Source of the DNA: Bacteroidales bacterium
GTDB taxonomy: Bacteria; Bacteroidota; Bacteroidia; Bacteroidales; UBA932
DNA: 64,000 nt
Direction: 5' to 3'
Assembly: GCA_015060395.1 (NCBI GenBank)
Contig: SUYP01000015.1
Span: 1 to 64,000 of the forward strand
Each line of letters opens with the position of its first letter. Within the stretch, counting starts at the first letter, position 1. Positions 43,126 through 52,270 of this stretch are shown here, in pieces. The notes under the pieces were generated by a model. It searched no databases. It was not told the DNA's origin and saw only the letters and a program-made list of their open reading frames with translations. The translations under genes were made by a program, and so were the position numbers.

Positions 43126-44760
43126 TTATCTGTACTGAGCGAACTCGATGTCCTTGGCAGCTCTTGCAGCAAGCTCCTCACAAGCCTTGGCAGCATCAAG
43201 GTTAGTTGCTACAGCTGAAGCGTTACCCTGGCGGGCAGCAGCTACGGCGCGGAGATATGCAGCCTGAGGGCACTCGCACTTGAGAGCGGCGGCAGGAGCG
43301 TTGTTTCCGTTAAGGAGAGCAACGAGGGCAGCGTTATAACCGTCCTTGCCTGCAAGCTTCGCAGCAGCGTCCTTGTAATTTCCGTTGAGAACGTCGATGA
43401 CAGCCATATTCTCCTTAGCAGTCTCTGTGCCTGCAGCAGCGAAATATCTGTTAGCCTGTCCGTACTCACCCTCGCGGAGAGCGATTACGCCAATTGCGTT
43501 GTTCCAGTCAGCATCCTGCTCGCACTTGTCAAGAGCTCTCTTAGCCTTGTTGTTCTCATCCATATTGAGGTAAGTGATGGCAAGGTTGTACTGAGCTGCG
43601 TTGCTGTCGAACTTGTCAGCAGCCTTCTTGTAAAGCTCGATCTTCTGGTCGTTGTCCTTTACGAGAGTAGCTGCGCGGAGAAGTGCAGTCTCGTCGAGAA
43701 CGTCGATGTTCTCCTCGATGAGCTGGAGAAGCTCGTCGTTTGTATAGTTCTGGAACTCTACATTAGCGATGAATCTTGCGCGACGGAGCTCTGGAAGAAC
43801 CTCCTTAGCAAGAGTCTTGAAGATTGAAGACATATTCTTGATCTCCTTCTCGCGTACTGCAGGGTCGCTGTACATAGAAAGAACACGGATGATGAGCTCC
43901 TTATCCTCGATATCAGAAGCAGCAACGAGTTCCTGGAATCCTTCCCAGTCCTCGGCGATGCTTGATACATTCACCGGACCCTCAACTTCGTGCTTCTTTG
44001 TAACCTTGTCGAAAGCCTTCTCAGCAGAAGCAGAACGCTTGTCGGAAAGCTTTGCATTCTCAGACTCCTTTCCGTCAGGTGAAGCGTATGCTACGATGTC
44101 AGTGCTGGTGAGAGTCTTGCGCTCGTTAGCCTTGATCTCGTCGAGAGCAGCCTGGAAGTCCTTGATGGACTGTGATCTGAGCTGGCTGTTTCTTACATCA
44201 GCGCTGTTGATGTTGTAGAGGATCTGACCCTCGGCAGTCTGCTTGATGATGTCCTGATATCCGTCAGCCTTGAGGTCGAGCTTGCCCTTCTGGCACACGA
44301 GCATATAAGTTGTGTTCGCACCGTCAGCAACCTTTTTTGTAGGGAGGTCGGCATACTTTGCCTTGTGGCTTACAGTACCGCGGAGCTCGAGATAGCACTT
44401 CTCCATTCCCGGTACATACTGGAACTTAACCTTCTTTGTGATTGTAGCTCCGTCTGATGGAACAACTTCGAAATTGTCCTTTACCTTCTCGCCCTGGAAC
44501 ATAAGTGACTCCATAGCAACTTCGCCACCTTCGTAAACGATTACAGGAACAACTTCAAGGATAGCCTTAGGATGGAAGTAATCCTCAGGATAAGTAACGG
44601 TTACGTCAGCATTGATCTCGCCGCCGACAACCTCAAGTACTGCAGGGTTGCACTTTACGATAACATTCTCTGCCATCTTAGCCATCTTCTCAGGTGATCC
44701 GCAGGCAACAGCTGCGATGCCGAGAACGGCAACAGACAGTAATTTTGTGATTTTCTTCAT
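43126..44760 (-). CDS. OmpA-like/TPR outer-membrane lipoprotein
   Basis: A 544-aa lipoprotein (lipobox AAVAC, Cys20). Residues 25-170 are beta-rich. About 195-335 is an OmpA-like peptidoglycan-binding domain (TDIVAYASPDGKE, then KLSDKRSASAEKAFDK) into which a helical segment seems inserted. From about 350 to the end lie TPR-like helices (LYKKAADKFDSNAAQYNLAI, NAIGVIALREGEYGQANRYF) with a very Ala-rich C-terminus. Codon use is strongly biased, with few rare synonyms, which suggests high expression. Likely an abundant protein tying the outer membrane to peptidoglycan. It has its own promoter at 44831. Confidence 0.8.
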   Translation of the reverse strand: MKKITKLLSVAVLGIAAVACGSPEKMAKMAENVIVKCNPAVLEVVGGEINADVTVTYPEDYFHPKAILEVVPVIVYEGGEVAMESLMFQGEKVKDNFEVVPSDGATITKKVKFQYVPGMEKCYLELRGTVSHKAKYADLPTKKVADGANTTYMLVCQKGKLDLKADGYQDIIKQTAEGQILYNINSADVRNSQLRSQSIKDFQAALDEIKANERKTLTSTDIVAYASPDGKESENAKLSDKRSASAEKAFDKVTKKHEVEGPVNVSSIAEDWEGFQELVAASDIEDKELIIRVLSMYSDPAVREKEIKNMSSIFKTLAKEVLPELRRARFIANVEFQNYTNDELLQLIEENIDVLDETALLRAATLVKDNDQKIELYKKAADKFDSNAAQYNLAITYLNMDENNKAKRALDKCEQDADWNNAIGVIALREGEYGQANRYFAAAGTETAKENMAVIDVLNGNYKDAAAKLAGKDGYNAALVALLNGNNAPAAALKCECPQAAYLRAVAAARQGNASAVATNLDAAKACEELAARAAKDIEFAQYR

Positions 44761-44830
44761 TTTTTATTGTTTTTATTTGGTTTGGTTTCCTCTTTGGCCA
44801 CATTGCTTTCACAATAGGGCATAATCCTCG

Positions 44831-44838
44831 CAAAGATA
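44831..44838 (-). promoter_or_regulatory. -7 box for the OmpA/TPR lipoprotein gene
   Basis: The minus strand reads TATCTTTG, about 70 bases before the start at 44760. Confidence 0.55.
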
Positions 44839-44891
44839 ATCATATTTTTATATTTTTGTTTTTGACTCTTACATATTTTCAACCCTTTTCG

Positions 44892-44899
44892 TAACTTTG
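44892..44899 (+). promoter_or_regulatory. -7 box for the sigma-54 activator operon
   Basis: TAACTTTG ends only 8 bases before the ATG at 44907, so the transcript would have almost no leader. Confidence 0.55.
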
Positions 44900-44906
44900 T
44901 CGCGTT

Positions 44907-46133
44907 ATGACAATTCAGGAACTACAGAACTTAAAGAATAAATATGATATAATCGGCAATGACCCGGCTCTCAACCGTGCGCTTGAAGTCGCCGTCACTG
45001 TCGCGCCTACCGACATCACTGTCCTCGTAACGGGAGAAAGCGGTGTCGGAAAAGAAAACATTCCCCGCATCATCCATCAGAACAGTGCGCGCAAGAGAGG
45101 GAAGTATTTCGCCATAAACTGCGGAGCCATACCGGAAGGCACGATAGATTCGGAACTGTTCGGACACGAGAAAGGATCGTTTACCGGTGCGCACGAGATG
45201 CGTCGCGGATATTTTGAAGAAGCGGACGGCGGAACCATCTTCCTTGATGAGATCGGAGAGCTTCCTATGGCTTCCCAGGCGAAGCTCCTAAGGGTGCTTC
45301 AGACGGGAGAATTCATCAGGGTCGGTTCGTCGAAAGTGCTCAAGACTGATGTGAGGGTGATTGCCGCCACCAACATAAACCTCTTCCACGCGGTGTCGAA
45401 AGGCCGTTTCCGTGAGGATCTCTACTACAGGCTGAATGCTGTCAACATCATAATGCCTTCCCTTCGTGAAAGGGCCGGTGACATCAATGTGCTCTTCCGC
45501 AAGTTCGCTTCCGATTTTTCGGCGAAATACGGCTACAGCAAGGTGTCGCTTACCGAAGATGCCTCGATTCTGCTGAAGAAGTACAGGTGGCCGGGCAATA
45601 TCAGGCAGCTCAAGAATATAGCCGAGACGGTATCCGCACTTGAGTCCGGAAGAATGGCTCCGGGTTCGGACAAGTGCGTCATAGACGTTGATGTGCTTTC
45701 GAAATATATTCCGCGCGAGGAACCGAATCTCCTGCCTGTTATGCCGGATTCCCGTCAGGATACTCCTGAAAATGCTGCGGAAAGGGAGGCTATCATCAGG
45801 TCTATCTTCCAGCTCAAGCAGGATGTGGAGTACCTGAAGAAGATCATAGCCGATGCTGGCCTTGCCAGGGGGAATGCCCCTGCCATAGCTCCTCCGGAAT
45901 CGTCGCAGGTGCCTGTATCTCAGGAGGTTGCTCAGGATTTATACGATTATGATGAGGATCCTGAGGATCAGGAATATGATGTGCAGGAGACGGAAGATAT
46001 GTCCATCAAGGCCTCGAATATGGAACTGATCGCCAAGGTGCTCGCCAAGCACGGTGGCAACAGGAAGGCGGCTGCCGCGGAACTCGGCATATCGGAAAGG
46101 ACCCTTTACAGGAAAATCAAGAATATGAAATGA
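44907..46133 (+). CDS. Sigma-54-dependent transcriptional activator without receiver domain
   Basis: A 408-aa AAA+ enhancer-binding protein. The AAA+ domain starts within the first 20 residues: Walker A GESGVGKE (43-50), the sigma-54 contact loop as GSFTGA (90-95; canonical GAFTGA with Ala to Ser), Walker B GGTIFLDEIGE (about 108-118), and the arginine-finger region FREDLYYRLN. An acidic linker (about 330-370, DYDEDPEDQEYDVQETED) leads to a Fis-type helix-turn-helix (HGGNRKAAAAELGISERTLY). With no N-terminal sensor, its activity must be set by level or partner. It heads the lptE-TPR-secG operon, with a 4-base overlap. Confidence 0.92.
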   Translation: MTIQELQNLKNKYDIIGNDPALNRALEVAVTVAPTDITVLVTGESGVGKENIPRIIHQNSARKRGKYFAINCGAIPEGTIDSELFGHEKGSFTGAHEMRRGYFEEADGGTIFLDEIGELPMASQAKLLRVLQTGEFIRVGSSKVLKTDVRVIAATNINLFHAVSKGRFREDLYYRLNAVNIIMPSLRERAGDINVLFRKFASDFSAKYGYSKVSLTEDASILLKKYRWPGNIRQLKNIAETVSALESGRMAPGSDKCVIDVDVLSKYIPREEPNLLPVMPDSRQDTPENAAEREAIIRSIFQLKQDVEYLKKIIADAGLARGNAPAIAPPESSQVPVSQEVAQDLYDYDEDPEDQEYDVQETEDMSIKASNMELIAKVLAKHGGNRKAAAAELGISERTLYRKIKNMK

Positions 46134-46663
46134 TGACTAGGAAAAGAACTATATGGGCAAGCCTCTGTGTGGCGCTTGCATTGATCGCGACATTGCCGCT
46201 GCTTCATTCGTGCGGCATATATTCATTTACGGGAACATCCATCCAGCCGGATGTCAAGACCGTGACTGTCAATTACTTCGAGTATCTCGCTCCTAAGGTG
46301 AACCCTTCGCTCAGCAATATGCTGACCGAGGCTATGCAGGAAAAGTTCATCAAGCTCACAAAGCTGGAACTTGTTGACATAGACGGCGATCTCGAGATCA
46401 TTGGTGCTGTGACTGGTTATGATGTGAAGGCGACGGCTATCACGGCAAATGAACAGGCTGCGCAGAACCGCCTTACCGTGACGGTGAAGATAGAATTCAT
46501 CAACAGGAAATATCCGGAAGAAAGCCAGCAGAACAAGTCGTTCTCCGCATATCAGGATTTTGACGCCAACCAGTCTCTCGACGCTGTCGAGGCGACTCTT
46601 TGCGAGGATATCGTGGAGCAGCTTTGCGAGGATATATTCAACGGAACGGTAGCCAACTGGTAA
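46130..46663 (+). CDS. lptE: LptE-like LPS-assembly lipoprotein
   Basis: A 177-aa lipoprotein of the LptE family, the plug of the LptD translocon that inserts lipopolysaccharide in the outer leaflet. Signal peptide and lipobox LLHSC, then GIYSFTGTSIQPDVKTVTV, the typical start of the Bacteroidota LptE fold, and a two-strand two-helix body ending VEQLCEDIFNGTVANW. It overlaps the sigma-54 activator gene by 4 bases and is followed by a TPR-like gene and secG, an arrangement conserved in the phylum, which supports the call. Confidence 0.85.
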   Translation: MMTRKRTIWASLCVALALIATLPLLHSCGIYSFTGTSIQPDVKTVTVNYFEYLAPKVNPSLSNMLTEAMQEKFIKLTKLELVDIDGDLEIIGAVTGYDVKATAITANEQAAQNRLTVTVKIEFINRKYPEESQQNKSFSAYQDFDANQSLDAVEATLCEDIVEQLCEDIFNGTVANW

Positions 46664-46664
46664 T

Positions 46665-47261
46665 ATGAGCGGATATATTGATATAAAGAAGCTTACTCTC
46701 GACGAACTCACCGGTGTCGTCAATCTGTATCCCTGGTTCGGAGGAGCCCGGAAGGAACTTTGCGAAAGGATGAGCCGGATTGACGGATGGGGAGAGGCTC
46801 AATATGCCGATGCCGCAATGTATATCGGTGCGCGAGGCAAACTTTCCGATGTGATGCGATCTGCCCGCAAGGAAGACTGGGAAGATGCGGACGTTGAAAA
46901 GCTTCTCAAATCATATATTGTAGAGAAGAAGTCCAATGCGGCTGAGGCATCCTCCGGAAAACGGAAGGTATATGCCGGAGTGGGGGATTATTTCTCTCAG
47001 GAAGATTATGACCAGGTGCGCAGGGCTGATGACAATGTCTTTTCACGCTATGCCGCCAAGGCGAAGCAGGGAAAGACCGGAACTTCCGATTCAGAGCCCG
47101 AATTTGACCTATATACCGAGACTTTGGCCCGGATTTACCTCGAACAGGGCTATCCGGAGCAGGCAAAAAGCATTTATTCAAAACTAATTTTGGCATATCC
47201 AGAAAAAAATGCTTACTTTGCAGCCCTTATTCAAAAAATTGACGAATTAAATCAGTATTAA
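46665..47261 (+). CDS. TPR-like protein between lptE and secG
   Basis: A 198-aa soluble protein without signal peptide. The N-terminal 90 residues are helical; a polar linker precedes a C-terminal helical pair, TETLARIYLEQGYPEQAKSI then SKLILAYPEKNAYFAALIQK, which is one clear TPR unit with its capping helix. The same kind of protein sits between lptE and secG in related genomes. It may assist envelope assembly, but no function is established. One base after lptE, 4 bases before secG. Confidence 0.8.
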   Translation: MSGYIDIKKLTLDELTGVVNLYPWFGGARKELCERMSRIDGWGEAQYADAAMYIGARGKLSDVMRSARKEDWEDADVEKLLKSYIVEKKSNAAEASSGKRKVYAGVGDYFSQEDYDQVRRADDNVFSRYAAKAKQGKTGTSDSEPEFDLYTETLARIYLEQGYPEQAKSIYSKLILAYPEKNAYFAALIQKIDELNQY

Positions 47262-47265
47262 CGAT

Positions 47266-47622
47266 ATGAACGTACTTTTTACAGTTTTGACAGTGCTTGT
47301 GCTTCTTGCAAGCGTTCTCATTACACTCATCGTGCTTCTCCAGAACGGAAAGGGAGGCGGACTCGCAAGCAACTTCACAGCAGGTAACCAGACTTTCGGT
47401 GTACGCCAGACAGCAGACATCCTCGAGAAGATCACTTGGGGACTCGTTATCTTCATCTTCGTGGTTTCAGTAGCTACAACTTTCTCACTTGGCAACAAGG
47501 GAACTGAGGTTGACTATACTGAGAAACTTGAGACTGAGGCTGCTGCTCCAGCATTCCCAGAGGCTGTTCAGGAGGCTCCTGCAGTTTCTGTTGAGACTCC
47601 TGCAGAGACTCCGGCTGAGTAA
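47266..47622 (+). CDS. secG: Preprotein translocase subunit SecG
   Basis: A 118-aa small inner-membrane subunit of the SecYEG translocon. Two membrane helices (about 3-24, LFTVLTVLVLLASVLITLIV, and about 52-72, ITWGLVIFIFVVSVATTF) flank the family loop LLQNGKGGGLASNF. The C-terminal tail is Ala/Glu/Pro rich, as often seen in this phylum. End of the operon that starts at 44907; a terminator follows at 47689. Confidence 0.93.
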   Translation: MNVLFTVLTVLVLLASVLITLIVLLQNGKGGGLASNFTAGNQTFGVRQTADILEKITWGLVIFIFVVSVATTFSLGNKGTEVDYTEKLETEAAAPAFPEAVQEAPAVSVETPAETPAE

Positions 47623-47688
47623 TTGATCCCGCCCTGTCTGACTGACAAATTGTCAGCAGATCCAGGATTGGAATACATTTTGACCTAT

Positions 47689-47720
47689 AGCCGTCTGTTC
47701 TTCGGATCAGACGGCTTATT
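47689..47720 (+). terminator. Intrinsic terminator after secG
   Basis: Arms AGCCGTCTG (47689-47697) and CAGACGGCT (47708-47716) with a ten-base loop, followed by TATT. It separates secG from the clpB gene. Confidence 0.65.
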
Positions 47721-47773
47721 GTGCATTCTGCCGGTCCGAAGATATATGTAAGAAACTTTAAAACGGACATAAT

Positions 47774-49915
47774 ATGGCAGAAAACAGATTTGAAAACCTC
47801 AGCAGGTTTGCTGTCAATCTCAATGAGAGGGCAGCTCAAGGCAAGCTTGACCCTGTGATCGGCAGGGATGAAGAGATCAGAAGAGTCCTTCAGATCCTCA
47901 GCAGGAGGACAAAGAACAATCCGATACTGGTCGGAGAACCGGGAGTCGGAAAGACGGCAATATCGGAAGGCATAGCACAGAAGATAGTTGACGGAGATGT
48001 GCCGGAAAACCTCAAGAGCAGGAAGATATATTCGCTTGATCTGGGAGCGCTTATCGCCGGTGCAAAATATCAGGGAGAATTTGAGGAAAGGCTCAAGGGT
48101 GTGGTGAAGGAAGTCGTTGACAGTGAGGGAGAAGTGATTCTTTTTATTGACGAAATCCACACCTTGGTCGGTGCAGGTCGTACTTCCGGAGCTATGGATG
48201 CGTCCAATATCCTCAAGCCGGCCCTTGCGCGAGGTGAACTCAGGACAATCGGGTCCACCACCCTCGATGAGTATCAGAAATATTTCGAGACCGACAAGGC
48301 GCTCGAGCGTCGTTTCCAGATGGTTATGGTCGATGAGCCATCTCCGGCGGCATCGATTTCCATAATGCGAGGCCTTAAGGAAAGGTATGAGAACCATCAT
48401 AAGGTACGAATCGAGGATGATGCCCTGATTGCTGCTGTCGAGCTTTCGCACAGATATATCACGAACCGTTTCCTCCCGGACAAGGCGATAGACCTTGTAG
48501 ATGAAGCGGCATCCAAGCTTCGTCTGGAGATGAATTCGGTGCCGGAGCCGATTGCGGAGCTGGACAGCCGTATCCGTCAGCTCGAGATCGAAAGAGAGGC
48601 CATAAAGCGTGAGGGAGTGTCCCTGAAGATGGATAAGATCAAGGAAGAACTCAAGACCTTGAATGCTGAAAGGGACGATCTGCGTCGTCGTTGGGATGAA
48701 GAGAAGGGCATTCTTTCCGAACTTCAGACCCAGCGCCAGAAGATGGAGGATTATAAGCTGGAGGCCCATAACGCCGAACGTACCGGAGATTACGGCAAGG
48801 TGGCAGAGATCCGCTACGGCAAGATGGCCGAGGCTCAGAAGAAGATAGATGAGCTTACGGCCCGTCAGGCTTCCATCAATAATCCTATCATCACCGAGGC
48901 GGTGACTCCTGAGGACATAGCGGAAGTCGTCGCCAAATGGACCGGTATTCCTGTGCGCAGGATGCTCGAGAGCGAGAGGGAGAAGCTTCTGCGTATGGAG
49001 GCCGAGCTTCATAAGAGGGTCGTGGGACAGAATATGGCCATAGAGGCCGTTGCAGACGCTGTCCGCCGTTCGCGCGCGGGCCTTCAGAATGAGAAGAGAC
49101 CGATTGGTTCATTTCTCTTTATGGGAACGACAGGAGTGGGAAAGACCGAGCTGGCAAAGGCCCTGGCCGAGTTTCTGTTCAATGATGAGAATATGATGAC
49201 ACGTATAGATATGAGCGAGTATCAGGAGCGTCATTCGGTCAGTCGTCTTGTCGGTGCGCCTCCGGGCTATGTCGGATATGACGAGGGTGGCCAGCTTACG
49301 GAAGCGGTACGACGCAAGCCATACTCTGTAGTGCTTCTCGACGAGATCGAAAAGGCTCATCCGGATGTTTTCAACACCCTTCTTCAGGTTCTGGATGACG
49401 GCCGTCTCACCGACAACAAAGGCCGTACTGTTGATTTCAAGAACACCATCCTGATAATGACATCCAATGTCGGAGCGGATATCATCCAGACTTTTATGGA
49501 ACATCTCCCTGTGGAAGGAGAAGAGCGTCAGAGGATGCTGGCAGACTGCCGCACGGAAGTTCTCGAAGTCCTAAAGAGAACCGTACGTCCGGAGTTCCTC
49601 AACCGAATCGACGAGGTCATTATGTTCGAGCCTCTCTCCCAGACCGACATCCGTGACATTCTCAGGATGCAGATGCGCGACCTCAGCGAGAAACTCAGCG
49701 AAAACGGTGTCACCGTCGAATTCACTTCCGGTTTCGAGGAATATATGAGCACCAAGGGCTACGAACCGGCTTACGGAGCCCGTCCTATCAAGCGTCTGAT
49801 GCAGAAGGAGCTCATAAACATCCTCGCCAAGTCAATCCTTGACGGCCGTGTCCACCGCGACTCCATCATACTCATCGACGTCCTCGACGGCCAGATCACT
49901 GTCTCGGACAAGTGA
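47774..49915 (+). CDS. clpB: ClpB-type disaggregase lacking the N-terminal domain
   Basis: A 713-aa AAA+ unfoldase. NBD1: Walker A GEPGVGKT (54-61) and Walker B FIDEIH (124-129). A coiled-coil M domain of ClpB length lies at about 262-380 and includes [20 protein letters not shown], the ClpB hallmark. NBD2: GTTGVGKT (451-458), then [20 protein letters not shown]. No IGF/LGF loop for ClpP is seen, so it is a disaggregase rather than ClpA/ClpC. ClpB normally has about 860 aa; here the roughly 145-residue N-domain is missing, and the upstream 150 bases hold a terminator, not coding sequence. It resembles the short isoform made in other bacteria from an internal start. Confidence 0.92.
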   Translation: MAENRFENLSRFAVNLNERAAQGKLDPVIGRDEEIRRVLQILSRRTKNNPILVGEPGVGKTAISEGIAQKIVDGDVPENLKSRKIYSLDLGALIAGAKYQGEFEERLKGVVKEVVDSEGEVILFIDEIHTLVGAGRTSGAMDASNILKPALARGELRTIGSTTLDEYQKYFETDKALERRFQMVMVDEPSPAASISIMRGLKERYENHHKVRIEDDALIAAVELSHRYITNRFLPDKAIDLVDEAASKLRLEMNSVPEPIAELDSRIRQLEIEREAIKREGVSLKMDKIKEELKTLNAERDDLRRRWDEEKGILSELQTQRQKMEDYKLEAHNAERTGDYGKVAEIRYGKMAEAQKKIDELTARQASINNPIITEAVTPEDIAEVVAKWTGIPVRRMLESEREKLLRMEAELHKRVVGQNMAIEAVADAVRRSRAGLQNEKRPIGSFLFMGTTGVGKTELAKALAEFLFNDENMMTRIDMSEYQERHSVSRLVGAPPGYVGYDEGGQLTEAVRRKPYSVVLLDEIEKAHPDVFNTLLQVLDDGRLTDNKGRTVDFKNTILIMTSNVGADIIQTFMEHLPVEGEERQRMLADCRTEVLEVLKRTVRPEFLNRIDEVIMFEPLSQTDIRDILRMQMRDLSEKLSENGVTVEFTSGFEEYMSTKGYEPAYGARPIKRLMQKELINILAKSILDGRVHRDSIILIDVLDGQITVSDK

Positions 49916-49942
49916 TGAATAGATAGTGTCGGTACAAGAGAC

Positions 49943-49980
49943 AGAAATAGGCCTTTCAGATTCCTGAAAGGCCTGTTTCT
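49943..49980. terminator. Bidirectional terminator between clpB and the S46 peptidase gene
   Basis: Arms AGGCCTTTCAG and CTGAAAGGCCT (about 49949-49974) around ATTC, with flanking ACAGAAAT and GTTTCT. It serves both convergent genes. Confidence 0.75.
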
Positions 49981-50001
49981 ATAATCAGTGAGGGATTACG
50001 C

Positions 50002-52263
50002 CTACAGTCCGAGTTCTTCGATGATGCGGGTCATTCCGGCGTAGCGGTCGAGTGTCCAGAGGATAAAACGGATATCGACGCATACGCATTTGTTATAGCC
50101 AGGAGTGCACCAGACGTCGCTGGCGAGAGACTCCTTGTTGCCGTCGAACGCGAGACCGATGAGCTCGCCGCGTGAATTCAGGACGGGACTGCCGGAGTTG
50201 CCTCCGGTTATGTCGTTGTCAGTCAGGAAGTTCACGTACATATTCGAACCTTCTGCACCGAAGCCCCATTTTCCCCAGTCTCCCTGGCGGTAAAGCAGAT
50301 ACTGATGGTCATTGAGGGTGAAGTCATAATCGGCAGGATCGTATTTCTCGAGAATTCCCTCCGGAGTGGTCTTCCAGTCGCATACGATACCGTCTCGAGG
50401 CTCATATCCGCCCACTGTACCGTATGTGATACGCATAGTGGAGTTTGCATCAGGGTACTGTACTATACCCTTGTCCAGACGCATCTGGTAAAGGGCGTGC
50501 GTGAATTCCTTGTTAAGGGCTGAACGGCTTACTTCGCCTTCTGCAGCAGAAGTTGCGTCATTGAAGACAGTGATCTTTACTTCCTGAAGGAAGCGGAAAA
50601 GCGGATCTCCTAGATACTCGTCCAAGGTGTGTTCTTCAGAAAGGAATTTGTCGAGACGCTCCTTGTCAGTGAAGAAGCTGTTGTTCCATATATAGTCGGT
50701 GATCTTGTCATAGTCGGTACGCATACCGCCGTGGATGCCGGTCAGATATACGGAATTCTCGTGATAAAGCTTCTTCTGGAAATCCCCGATGAAAGCGTGA
50801 TCGACGTTACGGTAGAACTGCTCCACGGCAAAGCGGAACAGGTCTTTTTCCACCCTGAGGTCTAATCCTTTGTACTCTTTGAGTATTGCACTGATATTCT
50901 TCTCGAATCTTTTTCCGCAGAACTTGTAAGTGCAGCAGAATTCTGTTTCAACAGGATCAGGAACTCCCTTGAGCTCGAAAGGCTTCTTCGGGGTTATGCC
51001 CTGGCTTGTCATCACAGCGGTACGGAAGGCGTTGAGCTTCGAGCAGGCTCTCGAAATGCGGGTTCCGCGTATTACGGTTTCACGGAAATAATTTATGTTG
51101 TGCTCAGGAGTCTCCACCGCCAGATACTTGGTCTTGAGGTCGTTGAGGAGGTTACCCCAACGCTCCATTCTTTCCGGCGATGCCTCGATCCACTCCTGAA
51201 GTTCCTTCTCCATCGCTTCCTTACGGCTGATGACATCGAAACGGTCGATGCACTCCACCTCACCGCTGAAAAGTTCCTGGATATTGCTCAGGGTAAAGAA
51301 ATAGTCGGAATATTTAAGGCGTATTTCAGGATCTGCATCCATCCATTTCTTGATGATCTCCATCTGGCCTCCGCGCAGACTGTTGCATATAGGCTGCTTG
51401 ACGGTCTGGTTGAATCTCACCTCGTATGAATTGCTGTAACGGTTGGTGCTTCCGGGATATCCCAATATCATTGTATAATCTCCGGCCTTGTAGCCGTCAA
51501 GGGATATCTTCAGCTTCGCCTTTGGCTTTAGAGGAACATTCTCTTCTGAATATTCTGCAGGAGAGCCGTCCGGCGCTGTGTATATGCGGTACATCGCGAA
51601 GTCGCATTTGTGCTGCGGCCATTCCCAATTGTCGATGTCGCCGCCGAAAGCCGCTGCCGACACTGGCGGAGCTGCAACAAGCCTTACGTCCTTATATACC
51701 TCATACAGAGCAATATAATACTTCGAACCATCCCACATCGAACTCAGATAGGCTTCCAGTCCGGTCTTGTTCTTGTATTCCGTTTCTATCAGATAGCTGA
51801 GCTTTCGCATTCCCATCGGTCTTTTATCCGCCTCGGCCTCTGTTTTTCTCGCATTCACCTCATCTGTGACGTCAATGACCTTTTTCAGGAACAGGACGCT
51901 TTTGCCATTGATGTTCACCTCTTCATCCGAATGCATTGCCCAGAATCCCTCGTCGAGATAGTTGTGCTCCGGAGTGCTGAGCTTATGCACATCGCCGTAT
52001 GCGCAGTGATGGTTGGTGATCATCAGACCCTGGTCTGAAATGATGCTGCCGGTACATCCGAACTCAAGCGAAACGATGGCATCGGCTATGGTTGCTCCGG
52101 GTGCATCCGCGTCATATATTTCTCCCGCTGAAAGTTCCAGACCGCGTTCCTGCATCTTCTTCTCAAGAGCGGAGTCTATGGCCTGGATCATCCACATTCC
52201 TTCGTCAGCAGCGGCGGTCAGCCCCGCAGCCAGCATAATGACAGTAAGAAAATATCTCCTCAT
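50002..52263 (-). CDS. S46-family dipeptidyl-peptidase, DPP7 type
   Basis: A 753-aa exported serine peptidase that removes dipeptides from peptide N-termini in the periplasm, used by protein-fermenting Bacteroidota. Signal peptide 1-19. Catalytic His in TNHHC (83-87) and catalytic Ser690 in TGGNSGSPV. Eighteen residues after the Ser, at the place where DPP11 has its specificity Arg (Arg673, with Ser655), this protein has Gly708 in AFDGN, as in DPP7; it should therefore favour hydrophobic rather than acidic P1 residues. The start is 7 bases beyond the stop of the polyferredoxin gene on the same strand, so they may be co-transcribed. Confidence 0.92.
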   Translation of the reverse strand: MRRYFLTVIMLAAGLTAAADEGMWMIQAIDSALEKKMQERGLELSAGEIYDADAPGATIADAIVSLEFGCTGSIISDQGLMITNHHCAYGDVHKLSTPEHNYLDEGFWAMHSDEEVNINGKSVLFLKKVIDVTDEVNARKTEAEADKRPMGMRKLSYLIETEYKNKTGLEAYLSSMWDGSKYYIALYEVYKDVRLVAAPPVSAAAFGGDIDNWEWPQHKCDFAMYRIYTAPDGSPAEYSEENVPLKPKAKLKISLDGYKAGDYTMILGYPGSTNRYSNSYEVRFNQTVKQPICNSLRGGQMEIIKKWMDADPEIRLKYSDYFFTLSNIQELFSGEVECIDRFDVISRKEAMEKELQEWIEASPERMERWGNLLNDLKTKYLAVETPEHNINYFRETVIRGTRISRACSKLNAFRTAVMTSQGITPKKPFELKGVPDPVETEFCCTYKFCGKRFEKNISAILKEYKGLDLRVEKDLFRFAVEQFYRNVDHAFIGDFQKKLYHENSVYLTGIHGGMRTDYDKITDYIWNNSFFTDKERLDKFLSEEHTLDEYLGDPLFRFLQEVKITVFNDATSAAEGEVSRSALNKEFTHALYQMRLDKGIVQYPDANSTMRITYGTVGGYEPRDGIVCDWKTTPEGILEKYDPADYDFTLNDHQYLLYRQGDWGKWGFGAEGSNMYVNFLTDNDITGGNSGSPVLNSRGELIGLAFDGNKESLASDVWCTPGYNKCVCVDIRFILWTLDRYAGMTRIIEELGL

Positions 52264-52270
52264 AGTCCGG

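Noticed and set aside
47474..49012. A 512-codon open frame on the minus strand opposite clpB
   Set aside because: It is antisense to a strongly conserved gene, has no family motif, and its length follows from the codon bias of clpB.
47774..49915. ClpC or ClpA with a ClpP partner
   Set aside because: The ClpB-length M domain is present and no IGF/LGF loop was found.
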